DNA from: Anaerolineales bacterium UBA2181
GTDB lineage: Bacteria; Chloroflexota; Anaerolineae; Promineifilales; UBA4811
Length of the DNA stretch: 64,000 nucleotides
Assembly (NCBI GenBank): GCA_002328075.1
Contig: DCVT01000044.1
Coordinates: forward strand, 124,001 to 188,000
Reading direction: 5' to 3'
The first letter of the stretch is position 1; each line of letters begins with the position of its first letter. This document shows positions 17,885 through 25,189 of the stretch, piece by piece. The notes beneath the pieces were generated by a model that made no database searches, was not told the origin of the DNA, and saw only the letters and a list, made by a program, of their open reading frames with translations. The position numbers and the translations under genes were made by a program.

Positions 17885-18814
17885 TCATCGATCCCGGACG
17901 GTGACCATGCCGACACCTAACTCAATCCTGAGGTCGACGCTGTTGTCATTGTGGCCCCAATCGGCCGTCTGGTAAAGACCTTCACTCTGCCGCTCCAATC
18001 GGCCGCCAATGTCGACGCCGCTCAAACCCCGGCTCAGCCGCACCTGCGCTGCCATCCTCGCTGGAATCTCGATCGTCAACTGGCCCACACCGCCAGTAAC
18101 CTGGGCGTTCACGATACCCTCCCGCGGCAGAATGATGACGCTTCGGCCCGCACCGGTCTTGACCGTCAGTTGCCGGACATCCAGTCCGGTCAGGTCCAGG
18201 TCCGCCTCCCCAGCACCTACGGTCACGTCCAGGTCCAGCTGCACCTTGGGTGACATCTGCAATTCCCAGGTGTCCCCCCGGCCCCAACTGGAAAAGCTGC
18301 CGCTGCCATATCCCAACTTGAGTTTGACCTCGTCACTGTCGCGGCCGACCTCCCACTGAGGTTGCCGCTCGGTGGCCAGGTCCAGCTCGCACACGATCAG
18401 GGAAGGGGAATCATCCAACGCCCTCAGCGCGAGTTCCCCGGCCGCAAAATCCACTACCAGGTTAACCTGTTCCGCGCCGGAAATGGGCTCCTCAAGGCGC
18501 ATGGGACCACCGCTTCGCCTCTCCAGGCCGAGCCTCTCGGGTGAGACGACCATCAGGAGCACCAGGCCTCCAATGATGACCAGCGTGAGCACCAGCCCGA
18601 TGACGTTCCCCAGTACCGACCGTCTTCCCACGATGATCTCCAGCCCGGCCAATATGAGCAGCACCGGCCACAGCCGCCAAAGATTCCAGAAATCGACCTC
18701 CAGAACTCCCAGGTTGCTCAACAAAAAGAGCACTCCGGCAGTGATCAGAATGACCGGCCATACCAGGCTCGGTTGCCGATACCCATGTCCGCCTTTTTCC
18801 TCTTTTTCTGTCAT
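17885..18814 (-). CDS. LiaF/DUF5668-like envelope protein
   Basis: 309 residues. The N-terminus has four hydrophobic helices in the LiaI-LiaF-like arrangement (SLVWPVILITAGVLFLLSNLG, then LWRLWPVLLILAGLEII). The C-terminal 200 residues form a repetitive beta structure of the adhesin/toast-rack type (VDLDLTVGAGEADLDLTGLDV-like strands). LiaF proteins restrain cell-envelope stress kinases, but no kinase is adjacent here. GAGGAG precedes the ATG, and a near-consensus promoter lies upstream. The PspC pair 300 nt away suggests a shared envelope-stress theme. Confidence 0.82.
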   Translation of the reverse strand: MTEKEEKGGHGYRQPSLVWPVILITAGVLFLLSNLGVLEVDFWNLWRLWPVLLILAGLEIIVGRRSVLGNVIGLVLTLVIIGGLVLLMVVSPERLGLERRSGGPMRLEEPISGAEQVNLVVDFAAGELALRALDDSPSLIVCELDLATERQPQWEVGRDSDEVKLKLGYGSGSFSSWGRGDTWELQMSPKVQLDLDVTVGAGEADLDLTGLDVRQLTVKTGAGRSVIILPREGIVNAQVTGGVGQLTIEIPARMAAQVRLSRGLSGVDIGGRLERQSEGLYQTADWGHNDNSVDLRIELGVGMVTVRDR

Positions 18815-18909
18815 TTTCTCCTCGCGCTCTCCTCACGAATGGCAATTGGCGCGTCGCGGCGAACCGAGTTCGCGCTGACCAGGCTCCGGCGCGCAGGTGT
18901 CCAATACCT

Positions 18910-18938
18910 AGTGTATTCGGCGAAAGGGCGCGCGTCAA
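18910..18938 (-). promoter_or_regulatory. Promoter of the LiaF-like gene
   Basis: TTGACG (18933-18938), 17 nt, TACACT (18910-18915) on the minus strand. The leader is about 90 nt. Confidence 0.65.
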
Positions 18939-19113
18939 GTAGGTTTGGTGCATCGTATGGACCAGCCAAGGCGTCCACGCCAACAGACAGCTTACCCATC
19001 ACCCGCCTCCGGCGCACGCACACCAGGGGCCCAACGTCGCTCGGCGCCAGCGACCACACGCCACTGAACCATGTGTAGCCAACCCTTGGGTGTGACTGAC
19101 GGCCGTCACCCAA
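18939..19113. other. Non-coding spacer between the PspC genes and the LiaF promoter
   Basis: Together with the LiaF leader this makes 299 nt without a gene. Apart from the promoter at 18910-18938 I see no convincing reading frame, RNA gene or terminator with a T run. Confidence 0.5.
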
Positions 19114-19308
19114 TCAGAGCTCGGGGTCCAATGGCATCAGGATCCACATGACCAGGTACACCAACGGACCGGCTCCCCCAGCCAGGGAAAAGAGCACAAA
19201 GGCCAGCCGGATCAGAACTGGATCCAGGCCAAAATAGCGAGCCAGCCCGCTGCTGACCCCACCCAACATCCGGTCCCCCTGCAAACGCGTGAGTCGTTTC
19301 GTAGGCAT
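19114..19308 (-). CDS. PspC-domain protein, copy 1
   Basis: 64 residues, nearly all PspC domain: RLQGDRMLGGVSSGLARYFG, then a hydrophobic segment ending VYLVMWILMPL. PspC is a small membrane protein of envelope-stress responses. ATG 19308 follows AGGAGGAGA at good spacing, and a longer in-frame start is rejected. It begins 1 nt after the stop of copy 2 and must be co-translated with it. Confidence 0.88.
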   Translation of the reverse strand: MPTKRLTRLQGDRMLGGVSSGLARYFGLDPVLIRLAFVLFSLAGGAGPLVYLVMWILMPLDPEL

Positions 19309-19309
19309 G

Positions 19310-19546
19310 TTATCTCTCCTCCTGGATTTCGATTTCAATTTGAGACTCCGTGGCGGAGACAGAGGTCTCCAAAGGCATCACGATCATCAACGCAATATAG
19401 ATCAACGGACCGACGCCGCCATGAATAGTCAGGAGCACAAAACCAAGCCGGACAAACACCGGATCAAGCTTGAAATATCGGCCCAGACCGGCGCACACTC
19501 CGCCCAACATTCGGTCCCGGTCACTGCGAGTCAGTTGATTGCTCAT
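19310..19546 (-). CDS. PspC-domain protein, copy 2
   Basis: 78 residues. SDRDRMLGGVCAGLGRYFKLDP and IYIALMIVMPLE match copy 1, so this is a tandem duplication with a short acidic C-terminal tail (QIEIEIQEE). ATG 19546 has AGGAAGA 5-6 nt upstream. A frame extending further upstream would run over the opposite promoter at 19616-19644 and is not used. Confidence 0.88.
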   Translation of the reverse strand: MSNQLTRSDRDRMLGGVCAGLGRYFKLDPVFVRLGFVLLTIHGGVGPLIYIALMIVMPLETSVSATESQIEIEIQEER

Positions 19547-19615
19547 CGTTTTCTTCCTAGCGACTACTCTTTCGGTTTTCCAGTCGGTATAAGATACGCA
19601 GGGTGCCGGCGAAAG

Positions 19616-19644
19616 TTGCCAGCAGCTCGCGGCCATGTTAACAT
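19616..19644 (+). promoter_or_regulatory. Promoter of psuG
   Basis: TTGCCA (19616-19621), 17 nt, TAACAT (19639-19644). The predicted leader is about 39 nt to ATG 19690. Confidence 0.55.
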
Positions 19645-19689
19645 CCGACTCGGTTGACATCTCTTCCAACCATAGTGGGAGGATCAGCA

Positions 19690-20601
19690 ATGATAGAGTT
19701 TTTGCATTCACCCGAGGTCCAGGAAGCGCTGGCCACCGGCCGTCCGCTGGTGGCGTTGGAGTCGACCGTCATTAGTCATGGCTTGCCCTATCCCGAGAAT
19801 CTGGTGGTTGCCCGCGCCATGGAATCCGCCATCCGGGACCAGGGGGCAATACCGGCGACCATCGCCATCCTGCGGGGCGAGGTGTGCATAGGTCTGACAG
19901 ACAACCAGCTGACGCGTCTGGCAGAAGCATCCGGAGTTCGCAAGTGCAGCCGCCGAGATGTTCCAGTGGCGTTGGCGCAGAGACAGGATGGAGCGACCAC
20001 CGTGGCCGGGACTATGGTGCTGGCCCACCTGACAGGTATCCGACTGTTCGCCACCGGGGGAATCGGCGGGGTCCATCGGGGACATCCATTTGACGTCTCG
20101 GCCGATTTGATGGAATTGGGCCGGACTCCAGTTTGCGTCGTGTGCGCGGGAGCTAAAAGCTTACTGGACCTTCCTGCCACACTGGAGGTGCTGGAAACTC
20201 AGGGGGTTCCGGTGCTTGGTTATCAGACCGACCAGTTCCCTGCCTTTTTCACACCCGCAAGCGGTCTGCCAGTGACGGCGCGCGCGGACACGCCGGCCGA
20301 CGTTGCGGCGATACTGGATCGCCAGGTGGAGTTGGGTTACAGTGGCGGCACCCTGGTGGTCGTGCCGGTGCCAGCCGAGGACGCCCTGGTGCCTGGCGAG
20401 GCAGAGGACGCGATCGTGGAGGCCGTGCGGCGGGCAGATGCGGCGGCGATTTTTGGCCCGGCCCTCACACCCTATTTGCTGGCACAGATCGTACAGATCA
20501 CTGGCGGCCGCAGTCTAGCAGCCAACCGCGCTCTCCTGTTCAACAACTGCCGCGTGGCAGCCCAGGTAGCCGTCGCCTGGTGGCACCTGTCATCACGCTA
20601 G
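19690..20601 (+). CDS. psuG: Pseudouridine-5'-phosphate glycosidase
   Basis: 303 residues, the family's usual length. It splits pseudouridine 5'-phosphate into uracil and ribose 5-phosphate using a catalytic Lys and a Mn ion. Conserved blocks are ALESTVISHGLPYPEN, ATIAILRGEVCIGL, RDVPVALAQRQDGATTVAGTM, FATGGIGGVHRG and FDVSADLMELGRTP. ATG 19690 follows GGGAGGA at 6 nt; an upstream in-frame start at 19654 is rejected. No pseudouridine kinase gene is next to it, unlike many genomes where psuK-psuG are paired. Confidence 0.95.
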   Translation: MIEFLHSPEVQEALATGRPLVALESTVISHGLPYPENLVVARAMESAIRDQGAIPATIAILRGEVCIGLTDNQLTRLAEASGVRKCSRRDVPVALAQRQDGATTVAGTMVLAHLTGIRLFATGGIGGVHRGHPFDVSADLMELGRTPVCVVCAGAKSLLDLPATLEVLETQGVPVLGYQTDQFPAFFTPASGLPVTARADTPADVAAILDRQVELGYSGGTLVVVPVPAEDALVPGEAEDAIVEAVRRADAAAIFGPALTPYLLAQIVQITGGRSLAANRALLFNNCRVAAQVAVAWWHLSSR

Positions 20602-20725
20602 GCCATCCTGGTCGGGCCATCCCTAGTCCATCCCGGCCGGCACGGCTGTCCCCCCCTTCAAAAATCGGCTTCGCGACCCGGTTTAGGCCTCCTGTTGACT
20701 GCAACCGGATTGCCGCCGCAGCAAC

Positions 20726-20752
20726 AAAAAGGCCCGGTCTCGGGACCGGGCC
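20726..20752 (-). terminator. Rho-independent terminator of the slipin gene
   Basis: On the minus strand a 9-bp stem (GGCCCGGTC with GACCGGGCC, loop of 4) is followed directly by five T (A run at 20726-20730 on the plus strand). It lies about 20 nt after the slipin stop. Confidence 0.85.
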
Positions 20753-20771
20753 TCTAGCCAACTAGTGGATT

Positions 20772-21566
20772 CTATTCGCTCTTGCGTTCCGGCCGCAAGT
20801 GGTCACTGATCAATTCAAAGGCTTTGAGGAATTCGAGCGGAATCGGAAAGATGATGGTCGAGTTCTTTTCCACCGCGATCTCGGTGAGCGTTTGCAGGTA
20901 ACGCAACTGAATCGTCGCCGGCTCCCGACCGATCACCTCGGCCGCTTTGACCAGTTCCGTGGAGGCCTGCATCTCGCCCTGCGCGTGGATGATCTTGGCC
21001 CGTCGTTCGCGCTCTGCCTCCGCCTGCTTGGCCATCGCTCGTTTCATGGTCTCCGGGAGTTCAACGTCTTTGATCTCCACGATGCTGACCTTGATTCCCC
21101 AGGGCTCGGTTTGCTCGTCGATGATCTGCTGAAGCTCACTGTTGATCTTTTCCCGTTGCGCCAGCAACTCATCCAATTCCACCTGACCCAACACACTGCG
21201 CAGGCTGGTCTGTGAAATCTGCCAGGTAGCTCGTCGGTAATCTTCCACCCGGATAACCGCGTCCGCTGGGTTCACCACTCGGAAATAGGCTACCGCATTC
21301 ACCTTAACCGTGACGTTGTCCTTGGTTATGGCCTCCTGCGCCGGGATATCCAGTGTAACCACCCGCAGGTCAACCTTGATCATCTTGTCGACGATGGGGA
21401 TGATAAAGAACAAACCCGGTCCTTTCGCGCCCACCAGGCGCCCCAGCCGGAGAATGACACCGCGCTCCCACTCGTTGACAATCTTGACCGCCGACCAGAG
21501 GATAGACAATACGAAGAGACCAACAAAACAGATCAACGGAAGTACCGAACCGAAAATGTCGCCCAT
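20772..21566 (-). CDS. SPFH/Band 7 family protein (slipin, stomatin-like)
   Basis: 264 residues. One N-terminal membrane helix (about residues 5-25) is followed by the SPFH domain: VNEWERGVILRLGRL, then the TLDIPAQEAITKDNVTVKV strand pair typical of slipins. An Ala/Glu-rich helix (AKQAEAERERRAKIIHAQGE) closes it. Slipins form membrane rafts or act with NfeD-type proteases, but no nfeD is adjacent. The start is ATG 21566 with AAGGAGG upstream, next to an in-frame GTG at 21569. It is monocistronic, with its own promoter and terminator. Confidence 0.94.
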   Translation of the reverse strand: MGDIFGSVLPLICFVGLFVLSILWSAVKIVNEWERGVILRLGRLVGAKGPGLFFIIPIVDKMIKVDLRVVTLDIPAQEAITKDNVTVKVNAVAYFRVVNPADAVIRVEDYRRATWQISQTSLRSVLGQVELDELLAQREKINSELQQIIDEQTEPWGIKVSIVEIKDVELPETMKRAMAKQAEAERERRAKIIHAQGEMQASTELVKAAEVIGREPATIQLRYLQTLTEIAVEKNSTIIFPIPLEFLKAFELISDHLRPERKSE

Positions 21567-21605
21567 CACCGTCCTCCTTGCTAGGCTAACCGAACTCCAA
21601 CCCGC

Positions 21606-21634
21606 ATTATAACATGGCTACTAGGCCGGGTCAA
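21606..21634 (-). promoter_or_regulatory. Promoter of the slipin gene
   Basis: TTGACC (21629-21634), 17 nt, perfect TATAAT (21606-21611) on the minus strand. Its -35 lies inside the 3' end of the O-antigen-ligase-like gene. Confidence 0.7.
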
Positions 21635-23069
21635 CGACCGAGGTCGCCAACAGCCGTGCCGTTGCCGCTGACATCCCCACCAGGAGCCAGAAAATGGTCA
21701 CCGAGTGGTGGAAATCCAGATTAAAGAGAAAATGGTCAAAAATCCCGCCCACCAGGCCAGCACTCACGGCCGCATACAGTCCCAGCCATAGAGCTTCATG
21801 GCCGGGGTCACTGCGGGCAGCCTCCCGAACACGCCACCCGGCGGCGAACAGCGTGGCGACAACCGCGACAAAGGCCGCCAAACCCAATATCCCCATCTCA
21901 CCGCCGATGGTCAGGTATACCATGGCAACCCCCAGGTAGAGGTCGATGTCGGGCGATCCGGCAAACCCGACTCCAAAGAGCGGGTAGCGAGCCATCAGCT
22001 TGAGCGCGTCCGTGTATTCGCCGATCCGCATCTGGGTGGCCAGGTCCTGCAGTTGCAGCCCCTCACCAAAGTGCAGGACATATTCGCGAGTCCAGGGCAA
22101 CAGAATGATCAGGACCCCCGCGGCCACCATTACCAGCAACAGCCTGGGATAACGCACAACCGCGATCAGCGTCAATCCCGCCGCAGCTGCCGCCATAGAG
22201 CCCCGCGAGAAGGTGAGCAACAGGCAGAGGCCCAGGCCGCCCACGATCACGATCACCAACCAACGCGGAAGCAGCGGCCGGGGAATGAACACCTGGGGAA
22301 CAATCAGCGCGGTTGCCATGGCGAGCAGACCACCCAAGACATTGGGATCGACACTGGTGCTGATTGCCCGTTCGGCCAATTCCGGGTTGTCTTCGATGTA
22401 GCGAATCACCATGCCCGCCGGATACCCAATCACACTCAACCTGGAAAGCAGTCGGTTGGTGAGTTCGTCGGGCAGAGCGTATAGCGCAATCCCCAACAGC
22501 GCAGCGGCGCCGGCGGCCAGTACCAGCCCTTGCACCAGCCCTTCCAGGCGCCTCCAATCCCGACAGTAATCCACCACCACCATCGCAAAGCCGACACTCA
22601 GCAACATTTCGGCAAAGTGACGCAAGAGGTATGAGGTCAGCGCCCCATGCTGCAAACCCAGAATGAATGCGAACACGGCTACCAGCAAAAAGGCCAGCAA
22701 CGGTAACGTGATGGGCGAGGTGACAATGTCCCGCTGCCGCCCGGTGGCGATTCTTAACGCCCACACGCCCACCACTGCTGCCAAGGCCGCGTCCAGAAAC
22801 GTTGGGGTGATGCCAATGTCCACTGGAAAGGCGGCAAAGGGAAGCAGGCTGACAATCCCAATCAAACCCAGGAAGCCGATCTGTAGATCGCGCAGGACCA
22901 GCAACCCAGCCAGGGTTGCCGCTGCCAGTGCGGCAGCGACCAGCGGTCCGCCAAGAGCTACAATGGCCCCTCCGAGAGCAGCCGCCAATGCACACGCCAC
23001 AGCCAGCGTACCCGCAACAACCCAGGGATTCCCGGAGAACAAGGCTCGGTCCAAACGCCGGTCGAACAT
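21621..23069 (-). CDS. O-antigen-ligase-like (Wzy_C) membrane protein
   Basis: 482 residues, about 10-12 hydrophobic helices. The Wzy_C family region centres on LLLTFSRGSMAAAAAGL with a large periplasmic-type loop before FGVGFAGSPDID. Such proteins polymerise or ligate lipid-linked glycans on the outer face of the membrane. ATG 23069 is preferred because a good promoter ends only 6 nt before it, so the mRNA would begin at or near the ATG. An in-frame ATG at 23087 would lie upstream of that predicted transcript start. It borders the glycan region that follows. Confidence 0.88.
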   Translation of the reverse strand: MFDRRLDRALFSGNPWVVAGTLAVACALAAALGGAIVALGGPLVAAALAAATLAGLLVLRDLQIGFLGLIGIVSLLPFAAFPVDIGITPTFLDAALAAVVGVWALRIATGRQRDIVTSPITLPLLAFLLVAVFAFILGLQHGALTSYLLRHFAEMLLSVGFAMVVVDYCRDWRRLEGLVQGLVLAAGAAALLGIALYALPDELTNRLLSRLSVIGYPAGMVIRYIEDNPELAERAISTSVDPNVLGGLLAMATALIVPQVFIPRPLLPRWLVIVIVGGLGLCLLLTFSRGSMAAAAAGLTLIAVVRYPRLLLVMVAAGVLIILLPWTREYVLHFGEGLQLQDLATQMRIGEYTDALKLMARYPLFGVGFAGSPDIDLYLGVAMVYLTIGGEMGILGLAAFVAVVATLFAAGWRVREAARSDPGHEALWLGLYAAVSAGLVGGIFDHFLFNLDFHHSVTIFWLLVGMSAATARLLATSVVDPA

Positions 23070-23075
23070 GTGCCT

Positions 23076-23104
23076 AGTGTAGCACATGCCAGGCCGCGAC
23101 TCAA
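23076..23104 (-). promoter_or_regulatory. Promoter of the O-antigen-ligase-like gene, leaderless
   Basis: TTGAGT (23099-23104), 17 nt, TACACT (23076-23081) with TGC before it (extended -10) on the minus strand. The A of ATG 23069 is 7 nt past the -10, so it coincides with the expected +1. Confidence 0.6.
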
Positions 23105-23166
23105 ATCCGGTTGCCCGACGATAACGGTACGGTCGGTGCGCCGATACCGTTTAGCGGGTATTGAGC

Positions 23167-23172
23167 TATAAT
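23167..23172 (+). promoter_or_regulatory. -10 element before the GTG of the next gene
   Basis: A perfect TATAAT ends 7 nt before the GTG at 23180, again implying a leaderless mRNA. No good -35 is present at 15-18 nt, so an activator or another sigma factor may be needed. Confidence 0.4.
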
Positions 23173-23179
23173 CCGACCC

Positions 23180-25189
23180 GTGACTCGGATCATCCACCGT
23201 CATCCCGTTAGGTGCTTGGGTCTGTTGGCGGCAACGGCGGCCTTGGCACTGTATTGGCCCGGCCTTCAGACCTCACTGATCTATGATACGCTGCTTCACA
23301 TCCGCATTGCGTCTGGCCTGGATTTCCTGTCTGTCTGGTTGCCCGCGGAGGAGTTTGGTTTCTACCGGCCGCTCACCTTCCTGCCGTTGATCGCAATTCG
23401 TGCACTCTGTGGCTACTACCCGGCGGTTCTGTTGAACGCGCTCAACATCGGCCAGCATGCACTCAACGCCGGGTTGGTGGTGGCCCTCTCGTGGCGATTG
23501 TGGCGGGATGGACTGCAGGCGCTGGCATCGGGCCTGCTGCTTGCCCTGTATCCGTTCGCGAGTCAGGCGGTTGCAGTGTACGGACACGCAACGCATCCGA
23601 CAGCGGCCGGGATAATTCTGCTGGCGCTTCACGCCTTCCTGAACGCCCGGCGGACAGGTCGGTGGATCTGGTGGGTGACCTGTGCTTTGCTGTTCGTATT
23701 CGGTCTTCTGAGCCACGAGGCCGTGGTACTGCTGGGACCACTGGCTGCGCTGGTGCAATGGAATGCAGCCGCTACACCAGACCGGTCCACGGCAAGACAA
23801 CCCGGGGATCTCCAGTCGCGTCGGGCTGACCATCCGTGGAGGCAGGCGTTACCCTGGGCGCTGCTGACGGTGTCAGGGTTTGTCTATGTGCTGCTGTACC
23901 AAACCTTCCCGCTCACCCGGGCTCCCGAGTCGGCTGGAGACGCCGGTTGGTGGCTGCGAGCGCTCTACCTGATGCAAGGCGCTGCTCACCCGTTGGCCTG
24001 GCTGGGTCGCAGGCTCCCCGGAGTCAGTTCTGAGGCGGCGGTGACGGGAGGCGTTGTCGCGATGGTGGCACTCACCGTCTGGGCAGGTCGCCGTCGGTCG
24101 CTGCAAAGGCCGCTCCTGCTGGGCTGGGGGTGGTGGGGTGCAGCTTCGCTGCTAGTTGCGCTCCCGCTATCGACCGACTATCTGCTGCATGGGCCGCGCC
24201 TGTTGTACTTGGGTGGCGTCGGAGTGTGCCTGTTGTGGCCGCTGCTGCTTCATCCGTTGCGCCGTGTGGCGGCCGGATTACCCTGGATGCTCATCCTCGG
24301 CTTTGTGCTGCTAACAGGCGGCGTTTTTGTGCACCGCCAGCTGGGGCTATACGGGGAATTGACCGAACCGGTCAAACGCATGCAGCACGTTATGGCAGGG
24401 CAACCCGACGATGAGGGTGTCCTGCTGGTGAACCTGCCCGCCTGGTTATCCCCAACACAGAATACGTATCCGGTGGGTTCGGAGCATGTAGCCATGTTGG
24501 GATATCACCTGTTTGTGGAGGAGTTGGTGGCGCACAACCTCCGGGGGGATCGGCCGACGCTGGCGATCCAGCTGCCCGAGGTGCTGACCGACCCCGGTTT
24601 TCCGCTTCAGGTGATTGGTGAAACGGACCTCAGTAGACCGATTTCCGCCGCCTGGGCAGCGGCCGGCAGCCAGGTACTTGTCGTCACGTACTCGAGCGAT
24701 GCGGTCACCACTCGGCACGCCGGAGCTCTCAGTCGGACCGGGGAAGAAACAGCGCTTCAGGCCCAGTTGGGCCCCTGGCAGTTGATTTCGACGCTGGCAA
24801 CAGCGTGCGGCGAGGCGGTGGAGCTGGAAACTAGCTGGCGCTGGGACACCGGGAGCTCTCCGGCACCCACGTTTTCGCTTTCGGTGCAGATTTTATCTGA
24901 GGACGGCCGGTTGGTGGGGCAGGCCGACGGGCCGCCGCTGGGTCTGAGAGCCAATCTGGTGGATCTGGAGCCGGGCTGGCAAGCCCAGGACCGTCGCCAG
25001 GTGCCTCTGCTCGCGGGGGAGCTGCCAAGCCACCTGTATTTGGGCGCCTACGATTTTGCCTCTGGCAACCGCCTACCGGGCTACGGCCCCGATGGGACCC
25101 CATTGGCAGATGCCGTGCTGGTGGTACCGATTCACACGGACAGTGCTCATTGCACGGCGGGCCAAGTCACCGGCAACAGGATGCAGTGA
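23180..25189 (+). CDS. Multi-spanning GT-C-like membrane glycosyltransferase with degenerate beta module
   Basis: 669 residues. The first 400 or so contain about ten hydrophobic helices. The first external loop (LIYDTLLHIRIASG...FGFYRPLTFLPL) and HALNAGLVVAL resemble the TMTC/PMT-type GT-C enzymes that use lipid-linked sugars. The C-terminal 230 residues are soluble; the last 110 (LSVQILSEDGRLVGQADG, then YLGAYDFASGNRLPGYG) are a degenerate copy of the beta module that ends its minus-strand neighbours. The start is a GTG behind a TATAAT. The 3' end overlaps the convergent gene by 43 nt. Confidence 0.8.
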   Translation: MTRIIHRHPVRCLGLLAATAALALYWPGLQTSLIYDTLLHIRIASGLDFLSVWLPAEEFGFYRPLTFLPLIAIRALCGYYPAVLLNALNIGQHALNAGLVVALSWRLWRDGLQALASGLLLALYPFASQAVAVYGHATHPTAAGIILLALHAFLNARRTGRWIWWVTCALLFVFGLLSHEAVVLLGPLAALVQWNAAATPDRSTARQPGDLQSRRADHPWRQALPWALLTVSGFVYVLLYQTFPLTRAPESAGDAGWWLRALYLMQGAAHPLAWLGRRLPGVSSEAAVTGGVVAMVALTVWAGRRRSLQRPLLLGWGWWGAASLLVALPLSTDYLLHGPRLLYLGGVGVCLLWPLLLHPLRRVAAGLPWMLILGFVLLTGGVFVHRQLGLYGELTEPVKRMQHVMAGQPDDEGVLLVNLPAWLSPTQNTYPVGSEHVAMLGYHLFVEELVAHNLRGDRPTLAIQLPEVLTDPGFPLQVIGETDLSRPISAAWAAAGSQVLVVTYSSDAVTTRHAGALSRTGEETALQAQLGPWQLISTLATACGEAVELETSWRWDTGSSPAPTFSLSVQILSEDGRLVGQADGPPLGLRANLVDLEPGWQAQDRRQVPLLAGELPSHLYLGAYDFASGNRLPGYGPDGTPLADAVLVVPIHTDSAHCTAGQVTGNRMQ

